Positions 1 through 10,685 of a DNA stretch of 64,000 bases are shown one piece after another (position 1 is the stretch's first letter; every line of letters begins with the position of its first letter). Under the pieces are notes generated by a model. The model saw nothing but the letters and a program-made list of their open reading frames with translations. It had not been told where the DNA came from and did no database searches. The stretch is from Polyporus tsugae (lineage: Eukaryota; Basidiomycota; Agaricomycetes; Polyporales; Polyporaceae). Where the stretch lies: positions 498,501-562,500 of the forward strand of contig JAHRBS010000006.1 of assembly GCA_024305745.1 (NCBI GenBank), read 5' to 3'. Both the position numbers and the translations under genes were made by a program.

Positions 1-433
1 GTCTCGCTTTGGGGGCCGGTTGCACTATGTGCGACATCAGTAAAACATGCACAGGTCTGGATCTGGAAGCTCTGGATGGAGCTCTCCACCCAAGTTGACC
101 CCGGATGTCAGCCATCCTGCAGGCCTCCGCTTGGCTCAAAAATTGGGCAGTAGCTTACCTTGAGTGACCCTGTTCAGAGGCGAAGCCTCTCGCATGCTGG
201 GGACTTGTTGTGGACAGCATAGAAACTGAACATGTCGAGTTCCGAGCCCAGGTCTGAATGCGCTTCAAAAGCGCCAGGGTGGCAGTGCATTGAGCGCCAG
301 GGTGGCAGTGCATTAAGCGCCCCCGATTACTGCAAATGGCAGGTCTGGGAGCTCTGAAACTACTTATCCAGCTCTTTCAGACCTCTGTACGTTTTACTGA
401 TGGAGATCACCGCCACCACTGCCACCTCCATCT
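1..433. other. Left flank, no gene seen
   Basis: No open frame with recognisable protein content was found between the window edge and the chromovirus A target site. The only structure noted is a short tandem duplication at 271-316. Confidence 0.5.
271..316. repeat. Two-copy 23-bp tandem repeat
   Basis: Two adjacent copies of a 23-bp unit starting GCGCCAGGGTGGCAG occupy 271-293 and 294-316 and differ at one base near the end. A third partial unit (GCGCC) follows. It lies in non-coding sequence just outside chromovirus A, and no function is apparent. Confidence 0.85.
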
Positions 434-438
434 GTAAG

Positions 439-882
439 TGTTACGACTGGACATCAAGTAAGGATCAGGGATACGTACGAGACAAGCAGGAGCGCCGACA
501 AGCACTTGTGCAGCGAGAGCGGAGCAAGCCTCGACGGTCAGGGCTGGAGACAAGATGTATTGAGTGAGGTAACTAACGAGGGAAATACAGCGAGGCTTAC
601 CTGGAGACAAGAGGTCGAAACTGAGGTCTCCAGGCAGCGAAGCACAGGTCCTTATATACATATAGAGGACAATGAGAACCCGGGGACAATAGGTAACTAT
701 GGACACGGGTGAACAATGGAAATGGAACAATAGCGACAACGGACAATAAGGAGCTATTGTGCTGAGGAACAAAGGACGAGATACAATGCAACGGAGAACA
801 ATAAGTACGATGTGAGAAGTAGATTGTCCGAAAAAGGAAACTAAGGCGCTGGTAGCAGGCGCCGAATGGAACGTTCATGACA
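439..882 (-). repeat. 3' LTR of chromovirus A
   Basis: This LTR runs from TGTTACGACTGG to CGTTCATGACA. It differs from its partner at 6441-6884 at five of 444 positions and follows the polypurine tract on the minus strand. It carries the same TATA and 11-nt self-primer sequence (612-622) as the other LTR. Confidence 0.95.
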
Positions 883-895
883 ATACCCCCCTCCT
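883..895 (-). other. Polypurine tract of chromovirus A
   Basis: Read on the minus strand, the 13 bases directly before the 3' LTR are AGGAGGGGGGTAT. This is the expected position and composition for the plus-strand DNA primer made by RNase H. Confidence 0.85.
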
Positions 896-914
896 AAGGG
901 TCGTGCCTTCACAA

Positions 915-1451
915 CTAAGTCTTCTTGAGAGGACCAGGCGCCTCTGCATGCGTTGAATGGAATTTCTGCACGAGTTGCGGCGTGTTCATAAGGTCCACTG
1001 CATCCTCCCAGCTATCGTGTTCAGGGCCCCAACCCTTCCAGTGTACAAGGTACTGCAGTTTCTTCCACCGCCCATATTGCCGTGACTCCAACACTTCCTC
1101 CACTTCGTACTCTTCCTCCCCCTCCACCTCAATTGCCGCTGGCTCTGCCGGGTGACGACCGGGGAGTCGACTCTCCTTGTGCGGAAGCAGGAGAGAGACG
1201 TGGAATACGGGGTGGATTACAAGGTCCTTGGGGAGTCTGAGCTCGTAAGCCAGATTGCCCACCTTGCGTACAACCGGATACGGGCCAGCGTATCAACCCA
1301 CCAGTTTCCGAGAGACTCCAGGAATGCGGAAGTTCCTCATGTCGAGCCACACCTTCTGGCCTTCCTTGAACTCTGGAGCGTCACGGACATACCGATCATA
1401 GTACTCCTTCATCCGCTCAGCTGCTAGAGTCAAGGCCGCGGTTGCATCCTC
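915..1451 (-). pseudogene. Chromovirus A integrase C-terminus and chromodomain
   Basis: The frame downstream of the integrase core carries the tail of the integrase C-terminal domain (VIHPVFHVSLL) and then a chromodomain with the aromatic and acidic signature YLVHWKGWGPEHDSWE. It is the continuation of the Pol frame and is cut off by TGA codons at 1452-1454 and 1293-1295. The second reads GGT TGA TAC where a conserved Arg (CGA) would be expected. It ends in a TAG at 915-917, 20 bases before the polypurine tract. In chromoviruses this domain binds methylated histone H3. Confidence 0.85.
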
Positions 1452-3797
1452 TCACACCTGTCGCAACTCCTCCTGGTGTTCATCAGCTGCAGGCACCGCT
1501 GTAGGCAACATCGGAATGTGGAACTGGGGTTCGTAGCCGTACATGAGGTAAAACAGCGAGTAACCCGTTGATGAGTGCTGGTGCGAGTTAAAGGTGAACT
1601 CTGCAATCAGCAGCCACTTGACCCAGTCATTGCGGTGCCGTGAGCAGAACATACGAAGGTACGCCTCTATCTTCTGGTTCCATCGTTCCGATTGCCCATC
1701 CGTCTGTGGGTGGTAGGCTGTGGACATTGCACTTTCTATGCCGAGTCCCTTGAGTACGGCGTGGAAGAGCTTGCTTGAGAACTGGGGCCCACAATTAGAG
1801 ATGATCTTCTGTGGCAGCCCATGAAGACGAAAATGTTCTCGGATGAAGTTGTCAGCAGCTCCTTCTGCGTCGATCTCCTCGGTGCAAGGAATAAGATGTA
1901 TCATCTTTCCATGCCGATCAGCGATGAGCTGAAGCGCGTTGTATCCGTCCACCTCTGGGAGTCCAGTGATGAAGTCGCATGTCACAATCTGGCCCGGGCC
2001 ATCAGGGATTTTGTTTGGTTGAAGAGGACCGTGCGGTTTGGCATGCGAACCCTTGCCGCGGCGACAGGTGTCGCAGGTCTCAACGTAATCCTTAATGAAC
2101 TTTGCCATGCCCGGCCACCAGTAGTTTCGCGTGACCAACTCCAACGTCTTCGACTGCCCAGGGTGTCCAGCGGGCAGGAGGTCGTGGTGGATGCATACAA
2201 TCTCAGCACGCAGCGCATCGTCCTTGGGGACATAGACTTTGCCTCGGTACAGTAGCAGGCCTTGCTCACTGTTCCAGTCCACCAAGTCATTCTGAAGACG
2301 CGCTGGTCCAAGTTTGTCCAGTTTACTGAGTGCCTCCACGACCTCCTGCTCGCGCTCTCCGCACTCGCGGATGCGTCGAAGCAGTGCCTTCTCTGGAACC
2401 ACCGATAGGTGCCCTCTCTTGGCTGCCAATACCCGGAATCGTTCCGGTTGCAACAAGACTCGACCGAGATTGTCATCTGCATCCTCATGCTGGTGGTCGG
2501 GCCGTCTTGACAGTGCATCGGCCCTACCGTTAGACGTCCGAGGCTTGTGCAAGATGACAAAGTCAAATCGTGACAGATAGAGAGCCCATCGTGCCTGCCT
2601 GCATGTGAGGTTCTGTGCTGTGCGCCAATACTCGAGGTTCTTGTGGTCCGACTGGGTCTCGAACACACTGGGGAGACCCTCGAGATGGTGACGCCAGGCC
2701 TGCAGGGCACAAATGATGGCGAGCATCTCCTTGTCGTAGATCTCGTAGTTGCGTTCAGTGTCGTTCATTGACTCGGAGTGAAAAGCAATGGGGTGCCATT
2801 TGCCGTCTTCCCCCTCCTGAGACAGAACCGCGCCCGTAGCGAAGCCAGATGCGTTGACTTCGATGCGGATGTTGCGGTCTGGATCATAGATCATCAGGAC
2901 AGGGCTTTTGGTGAAGCAACACTTGAGCTCATCAAAGGCAGACTGCTCTTTGTCTCCCCATTGCCATGGCGCATTGCCCGTGAGGCGATCCAAGGGTTTG
3001 CAGATGGCACTAAAGTCCTTTATGAACCGCCGATAGAAGTTTGCGAAACCGCGGAACTTCCGTACGTCTGTGGCGTTCTGAGGGACAGGCCAATCCGCGA
3101 TACCCTTCACCTTCACCGGATCCATCTCTACGCAGTTCTCCGAGACGAGTACACCGAGGTATTCCACCTTAGGCTGTTCAAACTCGCACTTCTCTGGCTT
3201 GCAGAACAGATCGTTCTCCTTAAGACATTTCAGGACCTCGTGCACCAATGTGCGGTGTTCCTCGAGACTGTCGGTGAATATGAGGATGTTGTCGAGGTAG
3301 ATAGTGACTTTGCCGAGTATGATGAGGTCCTTGAAGATGTCATTCATGAGCGCAGAGAATGTGCTGGGCGAATTGGCTAGCCCAAAGAACATAACGTTCG
3401 GCTCGAACAGCCCTCGATTGGTCACGAAGGCAGCCTTCCACTCATCGCTGGCCTTAACCCGCACATTGTTGTACCCCCAGCAAATATCAAGCTTTGTGAA
3501 GTACTTGGCCTTCTTGAGTCGATCCATCAGATCCGATACCAACGGTAGTGGGTAACAGTTCTTAATGGTGATCTCGTTGAGTCGCCGATAGTCCTGGACT
3601 GGACGTAGGCTACCATCCTTCTTCTTGACAAAGAAGAACAGCGACGACATCGGCGACTTTGACTCTTGAATATAGCCTTTGGCTAAGTTCTCAGCGAGAA
3701 ACTTGTCAAGCTCTCCTTGTTCGCTGGGCGACAGGGGGTACACACGGGAATGGAACATCTTTGCATCGGGCACGAGCTCTATCACATGGTCATAGGG
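1452..3797 (-). pseudogene. Chromovirus A reverse transcriptase, RNase H and integrase
   Basis: This long Pol segment carries, in order, reverse transcriptase, RNase H and integrase. The RT has FFFVKKKDGSLRPVQDYR, the LDICWGYNN segment and the active-site motif YLDN at about 3288-3299, with Asn at the second Asp. In RNase H the first catalytic Asp is Asn (EVNASGFATG, codon 2853-2855). The integrase has an HHCC zinc domain and a core in which the second catalytic Asp is Asn (SNCGPQF, codon 1794-1796), while STAYHPQTDGQSER keeps the Glu. An in-frame TGA at 3798-3800 separates it from protease, so there is no genuine start at its 5' end. The pattern of substitutions suggests an inactive Pol. Confidence 0.92.
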
Positions 3798-4682
3798 TCA
3801 GTGTTCTGGCAAACGTTCAGACGCCTCTTTTGAGAACACATGCAAGTATTCGTGATAGTGCTCGGGTATGATTTCTTCGACGGGGCGGACTACCTTCTTC
3901 TGGTACTCTTGCTCAGCGAGTTGTTGCGAGTATGTGTATGTCGCTGAAGCAAACAGTTGCGGAGCACCATAAAGGCGTTGTCCATCCTCCCATGCATCGA
4001 GAAGAGACGTCTCAGTTCCATCCCACTGCGGCAGGAATCCTGGCAGCCAGGGCCTATCCTCCTCCTTCTCCTCAGTCATCACGGCCACACATACCCTTCC
4101 AACCTTCCTAACCTTCTTTGTCCGTCGAGGACCGCGGCACGCCGTAAGCCGTACCTCCGTATCACGTGCTTTGGTCTCGACAGGTTCAGAGGTTCTCTGG
4201 TTAGCCGGGCATGTCTCTGGACATCTCGACAGGCACAGCGAGCCACGTTCCCAGTCTACTTCAGGGTTGTGCTCGCGTAGCCAGTCCAGGCCGATGATGA
4301 CATCCTCTTCTCCTATATCCGTCACTACAAAGACCACCTTCTCCCTGTGGTCTCCGATTGCCATATCCAACACGGCAACCTCTGTGATTGTACCATCACG
4401 GTTTTCCGAACCGTCGATGTGGTACAGAGGAATTGGCCTTGCCAACTTCCTTGTCGTAACCCTATTCTGTTCTACAAATCGTCTATGTAGGAACTTAGTA
4501 GTAGCACCGCTATCTACCATAGCTACAATGTCCTTATGTTGCTGCTTGCCGATTAACCGTACCGGTATATGAAAATGTTGACCATTGTGATTTACTTCAT
4601 ATACAAACGACGAACCCAGTACAGAAAATCGACTATTACTACAAGAACCAGCACGCGCAGCGTCCAATGCGGTTCTAATCAA
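3798..4682 (-). pseudogene. Chromovirus A protease and N-terminus of reverse transcriptase
   Basis: A retropepsin-like aspartic protease is recognised by VDSGATTKFLHRRF (DSG active site) and the downstream ILE-type strand IIGLDWL. The segment is entered by -1 frameshifting from gag, because its first codon (4680-4682) is TTG and overlaps the gag TGA by two bases. It runs into the RT leader (SERLPEH) and is terminated by TGA at 3798-3800 in the same frame as the downstream RT. Confidence 0.85.
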
Positions 4683-6070
4683 AAACCCTCTTTCTTATCG
4701 ACCACCGTAAGGGTGGTGATCTTCTCCTCCATTGCCTTGAGCTGGGCCTTGAGTGTCATGAGCTCGTCGGTACTGGATGAGGAAGAAGAGGCAGCCTGTT
4801 GGCCCTCGACTTTGGGCTTTGGGCAGCGCCACGCGGGATGTCCTTTCTCGCCGCAGTTCCAGCACTCTCCATCAAACTTCTTCTTGCCCGAACCAGAGGC
4901 GGCTGCCTTTTCACCCTTCTTCTTCCATCCAAATTGCTTCAGCCGTTCCTCCTCGTGTGCAGCAAGTTGCTGGTCCATCTGCAGCGCGACTTTCTGGATC
5001 TTGGCGAGGTCCGAGATGTCGTGCGCTGTGGTCGCAAAGGTGTCCTTGATCTTGTAAGGGAGTGCCGTGCGGTACCGTTCGCACTTGTCCGCGTCACCGA
5101 ACCTGGTGCGAGCAGCGATGGCATTGAACTGACTGGTATAGTCCTTGACGGTGCCAAGCCAATGCGAAGCCTTGCAGAGTTTGGTGAGTTCTGTGACGGC
5201 TGCTTCCTCGTCATTCGCAGCGCAGAAGTGCGCCTTGAATGACCCTTCAAAGGCCGCAAAGTCTGGCCACGCAACATTGCCGCTGGCCACCGTGACGATG
5301 TATGGGCCGGCCCACTCCGCAGCGCCACCGGTCAACTTGTTGAGGATCGTGATCCAGCAGATCTTGTGCACGACTCCTTGCACCTCGAGAAGATCGTAGT
5401 AGATGCAGGCATTAGCTACAAAGCAAAGCCCTTCCTACGCGAGTTTTCCATCGTACTCGCGAGGGGTGATTTGAGAGAGGAGTTTGGAGACATCGAAGGG
5501 AGAGGGTGTGGCCATGGTGGAAGCAGGCGATGAGGGTGGAGAGGGACTTGGCATGGGTGAGGGACTTGGCACAGGGGAGGGGCTACTCGGGGTGTTAAGA
5601 ACAACGGTTTGTTGTGGAGGGGTCCCTGCCGGAGAGGGTGTGGGTGGGGGGTTGGATGTTTGTCGTGCAATACGGTCACTGGCTAGCGTAAGTGCTTGGC
5701 CAAGTGGAATGGATCCCAACGAGGGTGATCCGCTAGGAGTGGGGATACAACTAGGAGCACGGCTAGGGGGACGTGTGCCTGGTCGGCTGATTGCAGCAGC
5801 AGAGGCTGCTCGTGGGAGGCGATTGGTGGGGACTCTGGGTCGTGACTGGGTGATGAGATCGTTCTGCTCTGGGGTGGTTGCGACAAAACTGGGATACTGA
5901 GACCAGCTTTCCTCGTCCCAGTCAAAGGTGTTCGACCGGTTGGGGCAGGGTTGTTGTTTGCAGATGTACCACCGTGAGTTGAACTCGTGCCAATGCTGGT
6001 CTTCGACCGCGACAACGTGGAAGACGTGCCCGTATGTACTGCAGCTCGCCAGGTTGTTGGAACTTGCTTC
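4679..6070 (-). pseudogene. Chromovirus A gag
   Basis: One frame runs from just below a TAG at 6071-6073 to the TGA at 4679-4681, broken by a single TAG at 5435-5437. It encodes a Cys-containing N-terminal module (ICKQQPCPNR, 5936-5965), a Pro/Ser-rich linker, a capsid-like helical region with YDGK and W-rich motifs, and a C-terminal zinc knuckle CWNCGEKGHPAWRC (C-x2-C-x4-H-x4-C) followed by a Ser-rich tail and a short coiled coil. No ATG is seen at the N-terminal end, so the start codon was lost or lies beyond the TAG. Gag would form the particle and package RNA. Confidence 0.85.
4682..4688 (-). promoter_or_regulatory. Predicted -1 frameshift site GGGTTTT
   Basis: On the minus strand the gag frame reads GAG GGT TTT TGA. 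GGGTTTT is a classical X_XXY_YYZ slippery heptamer, and the TGA follows at once. One base of backward slippage leads into TTG ATT AGA, the protease frame. I did not fold the downstream RNA for a stimulatory structure. Confidence 0.8.
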
Positions 6071-6427
6071 CTATCCAAGGAACAGAGACGGCGGGTGCAC
6101 AATCCAACACTGTCTGCTCAGCCTCCTCGGCCTATTGCTGTGTCTTAACCACGAGGGACACAAGCCCAGGGGTGTCCTCTAGCCTCCCACGCCGTGAGGT
6201 GGACCACTTCTGTCAGTGCCGGGGTCTCGGGTTAGGAGCTTTCCATGCACTGTACCACTAAAAGTGGCAAGCCTCAAGTTGAATCAAGACCACATCCGAT
6301 GGTGTGACTAGAGCGCGCACTACGCTAGGCCAACACAGAGGATCTGAGTGCGTACCGTACGAGGGGAAAGGGGAATGATAAATGTGTGTAAACTCCTGGG
6401 GGAAAGGTGCGCTGGTGCTCGTGGAGA

Positions 6428-6438
6428 AGTTTCGACCT
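6428..6438 (-). promoter_or_regulatory. Primer-binding site of chromovirus A (self-primer type)
   Basis: Two bases after the 5' LTR the minus strand reads AGGTCGAAACT. It does not begin with the TGG expected for pairing to a tRNA CCA end. The exact reverse complement, AGTTTCGACCT, is present in the LTR on the transcript strand (6624 down to 6614), giving an 11-nt perfect match within the element's own RNA. Confidence 0.7.
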
Positions 6439-6440
6439 AA

Positions 6441-6884
6441 TGTTATGACTGGACGTCGAGTAAGGATCAGGGATACATACGAGACAAGCAGGAGCGCCGA
6501 CAAGCACTTGTGCAGCGAGAGCGGAGCAAGCCTCGACGGTCAGGGCTGGAGACAAGATGTATTGAGTGAGGTAACTAACGAGGGAAATACAGCGAGGCTT
6601 ACCTGGAGACAAGAGGTCGAAACTGAGGTCTCCAGGCAGCGAAGCACAGGTCCTTATATACATATAGAGGACAATGAGAACCCGGGGACAATAGGTAACT
6701 ATGGACACGGGTGAACAATGGAAATGGAACAATAGCGACAACGGACAATAAGGAGCTATTGTGCTGAGGAACAAAGGACGAGATACAATGCAACGGAGAA
6801 CAATAAGTACGATGTGAGAAGTAGATCGTCCGAAAAAGGAAACTAAGGCGCTGGTAGCAGGCGCCGAATGGAACGTTCATGACA
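6441..6884 (-). repeat. 5' LTR of chromovirus A
   Basis: This 444-bp repeat has TG...CA ends and is the partner of 439-882. For the minus-strand transcript it is the promoter LTR and is followed directly by the primer-binding site. The target duplication GTAAG lies outside it at 6885-6889. Confidence 0.95.
6614..6660 (-). promoter_or_regulatory. LTR promoter of chromovirus A: TATA box and predicted transcript 5' end
   Basis: The minus strand has TATATAA at 6660-6654. About 30-36 bases downstream lies AGTTTCGACCT (6624-6614), the sequence complementary to the primer-binding site. If transcription starts at 6624, the first 11 nt of the RNA would be the primer, as in Tf1. The start site is inferred from the TATA spacing, not observed. 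Confidence 0.65.
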
Positions 6885-6889
6885 GTAAG

Positions 6890-7199
6890 GGTCCGGCCCA
6901 AGCAGGATGCTCCTATGGCTCAATGTTCCTGCTAGTACTAAAAACCGGAAAGTCAGATCAGTGTGTGCTGACTTGTCCGACGTCCCAGGGGGGGGGGAAA
7001 TAAGGTTCACCTACCCAGCCTAAGTTGCCACAGTTTGACGAGCGTGGGCATGGCGAGCGTTCTGTATGCCAAGCGCATGCTGTATGTATCAGCTTCTGCA
7101 GCAGATGGTAGGACAGTGGTCCTCAGGCTCACTGCCCCGACGTGCGTCGCTGCGAATGGATGTGGTCTCTAAGTGGTTGGGATCTTTGGCATGAGGGAT
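6890..7199. other. Right flank of chromovirus A, no gene seen
   Basis: This stretch contains no convincing coding segment. It includes a G-run near 6990 and otherwise ordinary intergenic sequence. Confidence 0.4.
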
Positions 7200-7500
7200 A
7201 TCAGAGGCTGTGGCGGGCGACACGTCTTCTTGCGGTGCTCAGATGCAGGAACGCACAAGAGAGATTATGCGACACACCTGATACACGCGACTCAGAGGCA
7301 GTTCGTTGCCTTCGCCGTCGGAGAAGGTAGATGCACAGAAGGGCGAAACCGACCATGACAAACACGGAGCCCAATCTGATGGCAATAAATGCGCCAGGCT
7401 GTATGCTTTGATGGGACCCAGTCTGAGGGGAAGACAACACGCTTGGAGTGGAGGTCAGCGTGGCAGCGGCTGGTGAAGGCGGTGTCGTGGACGTCTGTCG
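7200..7500 (-). pseudogene. Relic of a single-pass membrane protein
   Basis: The minus strand encodes a Ser/Thr/Pro-rich stretch, SHQSIQPGAF, a hydrophobic segment ending LLCIYLL, and then a basic RRRRQR stop-transfer patch. The same block recurs at about 16540-16760 on the minus strand. The layout matches basidiomycete type I surface proteins with an O-glycosylated ectodomain and a short tail. Only the membrane region is preserved here and I see no complete gene around it, so it is probably a fragment. Confidence 0.5.
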
Positions 7501-8400
7501 CATCCTAGTATTAGTGACTTTGTGACTTGTTGCAATTTGAAGAGCATGCGGAACCTCACTGGATGGACGGACTTGTGCTTCCTTGAGAGAAAGGTTGAGT
7601 GGGTGCATGAAGGAAAAGGGGATGGAGGAGATGTAGGAAGTGCAGGCAATAGCGATTTTGTGAGCGATATGGTGGAGCGAGACAATGATGTAGCGCTCTC
7701 TGAGTTGGGGCTTGCGGCGACGGATGGCGTGGTGGTCGGCATAGGATTTTCTGGCATTCTGGTTCCCAGAATACAATCGCCATTGATGATGATGTTGGAT
7801 AACATGAAGGGCTTTTGAGAACAAGTGCTATCTCGACAGCTTCAGTCTTCCATCATGAGTTTCAAATGGAGAAATTGTGGTGACGTACCTGGTACTCGCG
7901 CAATCTGGGCTGAGGGCAAGGCATTCCTGGCCTTGAGCAGACGTACGAGGATTTATGAAGCAAGCTAGAGAAACTCCCGCGATTGTTGCCCTGTTATAAA
8001 GGAGGCATATGATCAGGCTCAGTTACAGTTCAATGTAAGGGAATTCAAATAGTGATTCTCAGGACGGATCACCGCTATCGTAGCAATGGCACACTAAATA
8101 CCCCAGGTTGTTCGATTCATATGGCGCAGTCATCAGACGTGCGTATACCACTGTCCTTCTCCCGGACGGGGTACGACAGTGGTGAGGTGGCATCGCTTCA
8201 GGAAGTAGACCCTAGTTCTCTGAAATACCCCTCATCACACGATGCAATATTGGCCGCGCAGACGAGGTTTCAACATGACTCTGTGCTTGGAAGGATCAGA
8301 GACAAGAACTGGAGCAACTCGCCAACTCACTATCATGAAATGACTGTGGGCTGACACCCGAGTTCTGAATGACTGTGGAAGATCCTGCTTGGGTCTGAAC

Positions 8401-8460
8401 GCCTGACCACCACCCGCCGTCAGCCTGAATGCCTGACCACCACCCGCCATCAGCCTGAGC
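8401..8460. repeat. Two-copy 30-bp tandem repeat
   Basis: Two tandem copies of a 30-bp unit beginning GCCTGACCACCACCCGCC occupy 8401-8430 and 8431-8460 and differ at three positions. The sequence is C-rich and lies in non-coding DNA. Confidence 0.85.
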
Positions 8461-8667
8461 GCAACTCATCCAACCCAAAAGCGATGCACTCAGTAGTGAG
8501 TCTGCAACTCGCCATCCTGCGACACCCCACCGGCTGAACCCCAGGACACGTAATACGGGTGAAAATCACCACAAACATGATAGGCACCATGTCCACTCTA
8601 CTGCTCCTGAAGCAAAGCCGGATCCTTTGACGAGCAGCTTCAACACGATGTCACTGATTGAAGAGAG

Positions 8668-8841
8668 ATGCCAAGACGCACCGAGAGGGAGGTACCTGAA
8701 GTCTGGAGAGGGCGCCGCGGCAGGATTGTGAGGGTTCACGACTTGAGGACAAGGAGTCGTATAATCCTTGATGGATCCACAGTTGTCCCCGCTGAAGTTG
8801 TGATCAGGCCGCCGAGGCTCCCGACGTTTGGATCACAATGA
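8668..8841 (+). CDS. Small unassigned frame, possible repeat-protein remnant
   Basis: A 57-codon frame starts at ATG 8668 and ends at TGA 8839-8841. Its product is Arg/Val-rich, with the segments RGRRGRIVRVHD and STVVPAEVVIRPPRL, which look protein-like. No family was recognised and there is no supporting exon upstream. It may be the end of a decayed transposon protein or a chance frame. Confidence 0.2.
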   Translation: MPRRTEREVPEVWRGRRGRIVRVHDLRTRSRIILDGSTVVPAEVVIRPPRLPTFGSQ

Positions 8842-10685
8842 CTGGTCAGACAGTGCCGGGATAAGGTTAAGAAGCATACTCTACTGAATGAAAGGGAGAA
8901 AACCGTACCTTATCCTCACCAGAGGCAACGCATATGGTGTCAGGTAGATGCACAGCAAAGCAACAAGCTGGAACAATGCTGAACATCGAGTAGCCGGTGA
9001 GGCCGGTTACCGTCTTCTCAAGTGGAAGTGTGTGTTTCTCCTTCTAAAGTAGAGCACACGATCGGGTTCACAGACCACCACTCTGCCCTCGCAGCAAATC
9101 GTGAACAAGCCCCATCCCCACACGCATGCAATGTCATACAGAGGTTGAATGTGCACAGCAAAACGTAGCTTAATTGCACCAAAAGACAGCATTTTGGACC
9201 CAAAGTATTTTATCAAAGGTCTCTTCCTACACATCTGGACAGCATTAGAGACCATGTGAGCTATGATCGCTACGCTCGACGTACCTTTTCAACACCAGTC
9301 CCGGTACACAATTCTGCCAATGTCCTGCGGAGTGTCTTCGCTGTCGGTGGGCCCCCAGGCAAAGAACTGAAACGGGAATGGCGTGGTAACGAGAAAACAT
9401 TGCCAGCGAGCTGAGAGCGTCGGTAGCCCATCTGTGTTGTCAGGAACACGGGCTTATGAGACAGCAGTGGATAGAGGGAGAGGAGTTGCGCAGCGAAGAC
9501 CACAGGCCAGCGGGTGCCAGTTGCCAGGGATGCGGGGCCATGTCTGGACTATATGCAGCGACTATGCAAGACTGCACTGCATAGAGGTCACAAACTAGCC
9601 GACAGGATGAACAGCAATGAGAGCACAAGCAGAGCATTTTTAGATGAAATGATCTGGAAGGATGAGCAACAGTGCCCTGAGCGAGTGGGACCTTGCCGCT
9701 GTCACGCACCACGTGTACCAATAATGTCACGCGCATCGTCACAGGAGCAGGTCGCTCTGAGCCCGATGATCGAGTAGCACCTCTATGATCCTCTTAAGCT
9801 TTCGACCACAACTTGAACCTCCTCTTCGCAACCTCACCAAGACAGGAGCCGCAAACTGATGGTTGTCCCTTCGGCATCCGCAGTGGAGGTTTCGCGATAT
9901 CCATGCCTTGAGGCACTATTTACAAGCTCCATCCTGATGGCGGGCCGCCATGCTAGCAGCCAGCAATTGCGCTGTGAGAATCGCTGGGCCGCCTTCATGC
10001 GTGCAATTCGCGATGTCTTCATGTTGACCCAGACGTATCATAGGTACGTGTGACCGAAGCTGCTGTGTTTGTGGACTTCAGCGACTTCAAGGGAGCTGTA
10101 TGAGCTTCCTTCAGTTGGTAAGTCCCTTATCGCTATCAGGATTTACCGAGTCTAAACATCACTGATTTGGCGTACATGATATGCAATGGTGTACCAGGAA
10201 TCGGGCAGGGATGTGTGAAATGACACCAAATCAGACGGAATTTGGCTTGTACTTGTCCGATTTTTGGTGAGCAACTCCAGCTCCGCTCTTCCACTCACCG
10301 CCATCGGGATTGCTCATTTTGCCTCCTCCCCACCCACATCATATTTTGCGCATCCGAGAAGAACCACATCCGATCATCAAGGACATGAGTTCTTGACCAG
10401 CTCCTGCTGCTCACATGCGAGAGGACGGAGGTCTGGAACAGTCATCAGCCTCCCATCCGCCTTCCTGAAAGCACAAACAATGATTCGAACAGATTGGCCG
10501 TGTACAAGTGTACGGGGGTGTGGTGGACCGTTGCGCAGGGGCGTGCTAGATGATAGCGGACCCAACAGTGAGGGCGAGGATGTGATACCAAGATGAGTGG
10601 TAGATCGCGGATTTGGTTGGCATTTGTGCAATTTCTCTACCTGTATGCTGCCTTGACGACTACAAGTCTCGTGAGCGTGCGTATA

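Larger units (their letters stand above)
439..6884 (-). mobile_element. Chromovirus A, full-length Ty3/gypsy LTR retrotransposon
   Basis: Two 444-bp LTRs (439-882 and 6441-6884) with TG...CA ends enclose gag, protease, reverse transcriptase, RNase H, integrase and a C-terminal chromodomain, all on the minus strand. The 5-bp target duplication GTAAG flanks it exactly (434-438 and 6885-6889). The LTRs differ at five positions, so insertion was recent. Coding capacity is lost: in-frame stops lie at 5435-5437 (gag), 3798-3800 (protease/RT junction), 1452-1454 and 1293-1295 (integrase C-terminus), and RNase H and integrase each lack a catalytic Asp. It is therefore a non-autonomous copy of a chromodomain-bearing gypsy lineage. 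Chromodomains of this class are thought to guide integration to heterochromatin. Confidence 0.96.
7825..10685. other. Gene-poor stretch
   Basis: No recognisable gene was found apart from the 30-bp repeat at 8401-8460 and a small unassigned frame at 8668-8841. The other frames here are short, overlap one another on both strands, and show neither conserved motifs nor a consistent exon pattern. Confidence 0.4.

Noticed and set aside
407..878. Frames inside the LTRs of chromovirus A (also 6325-6901)
   Set aside because: They are identical in both LTRs and lie in the promoter repeat; no protein family is recognised.
1821..2710. Long plus-strand and second-frame ORFs across pol of chromovirus A
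   Set aside because: They are antisense or out-of-frame shadows of RT, RNase H and integrase.
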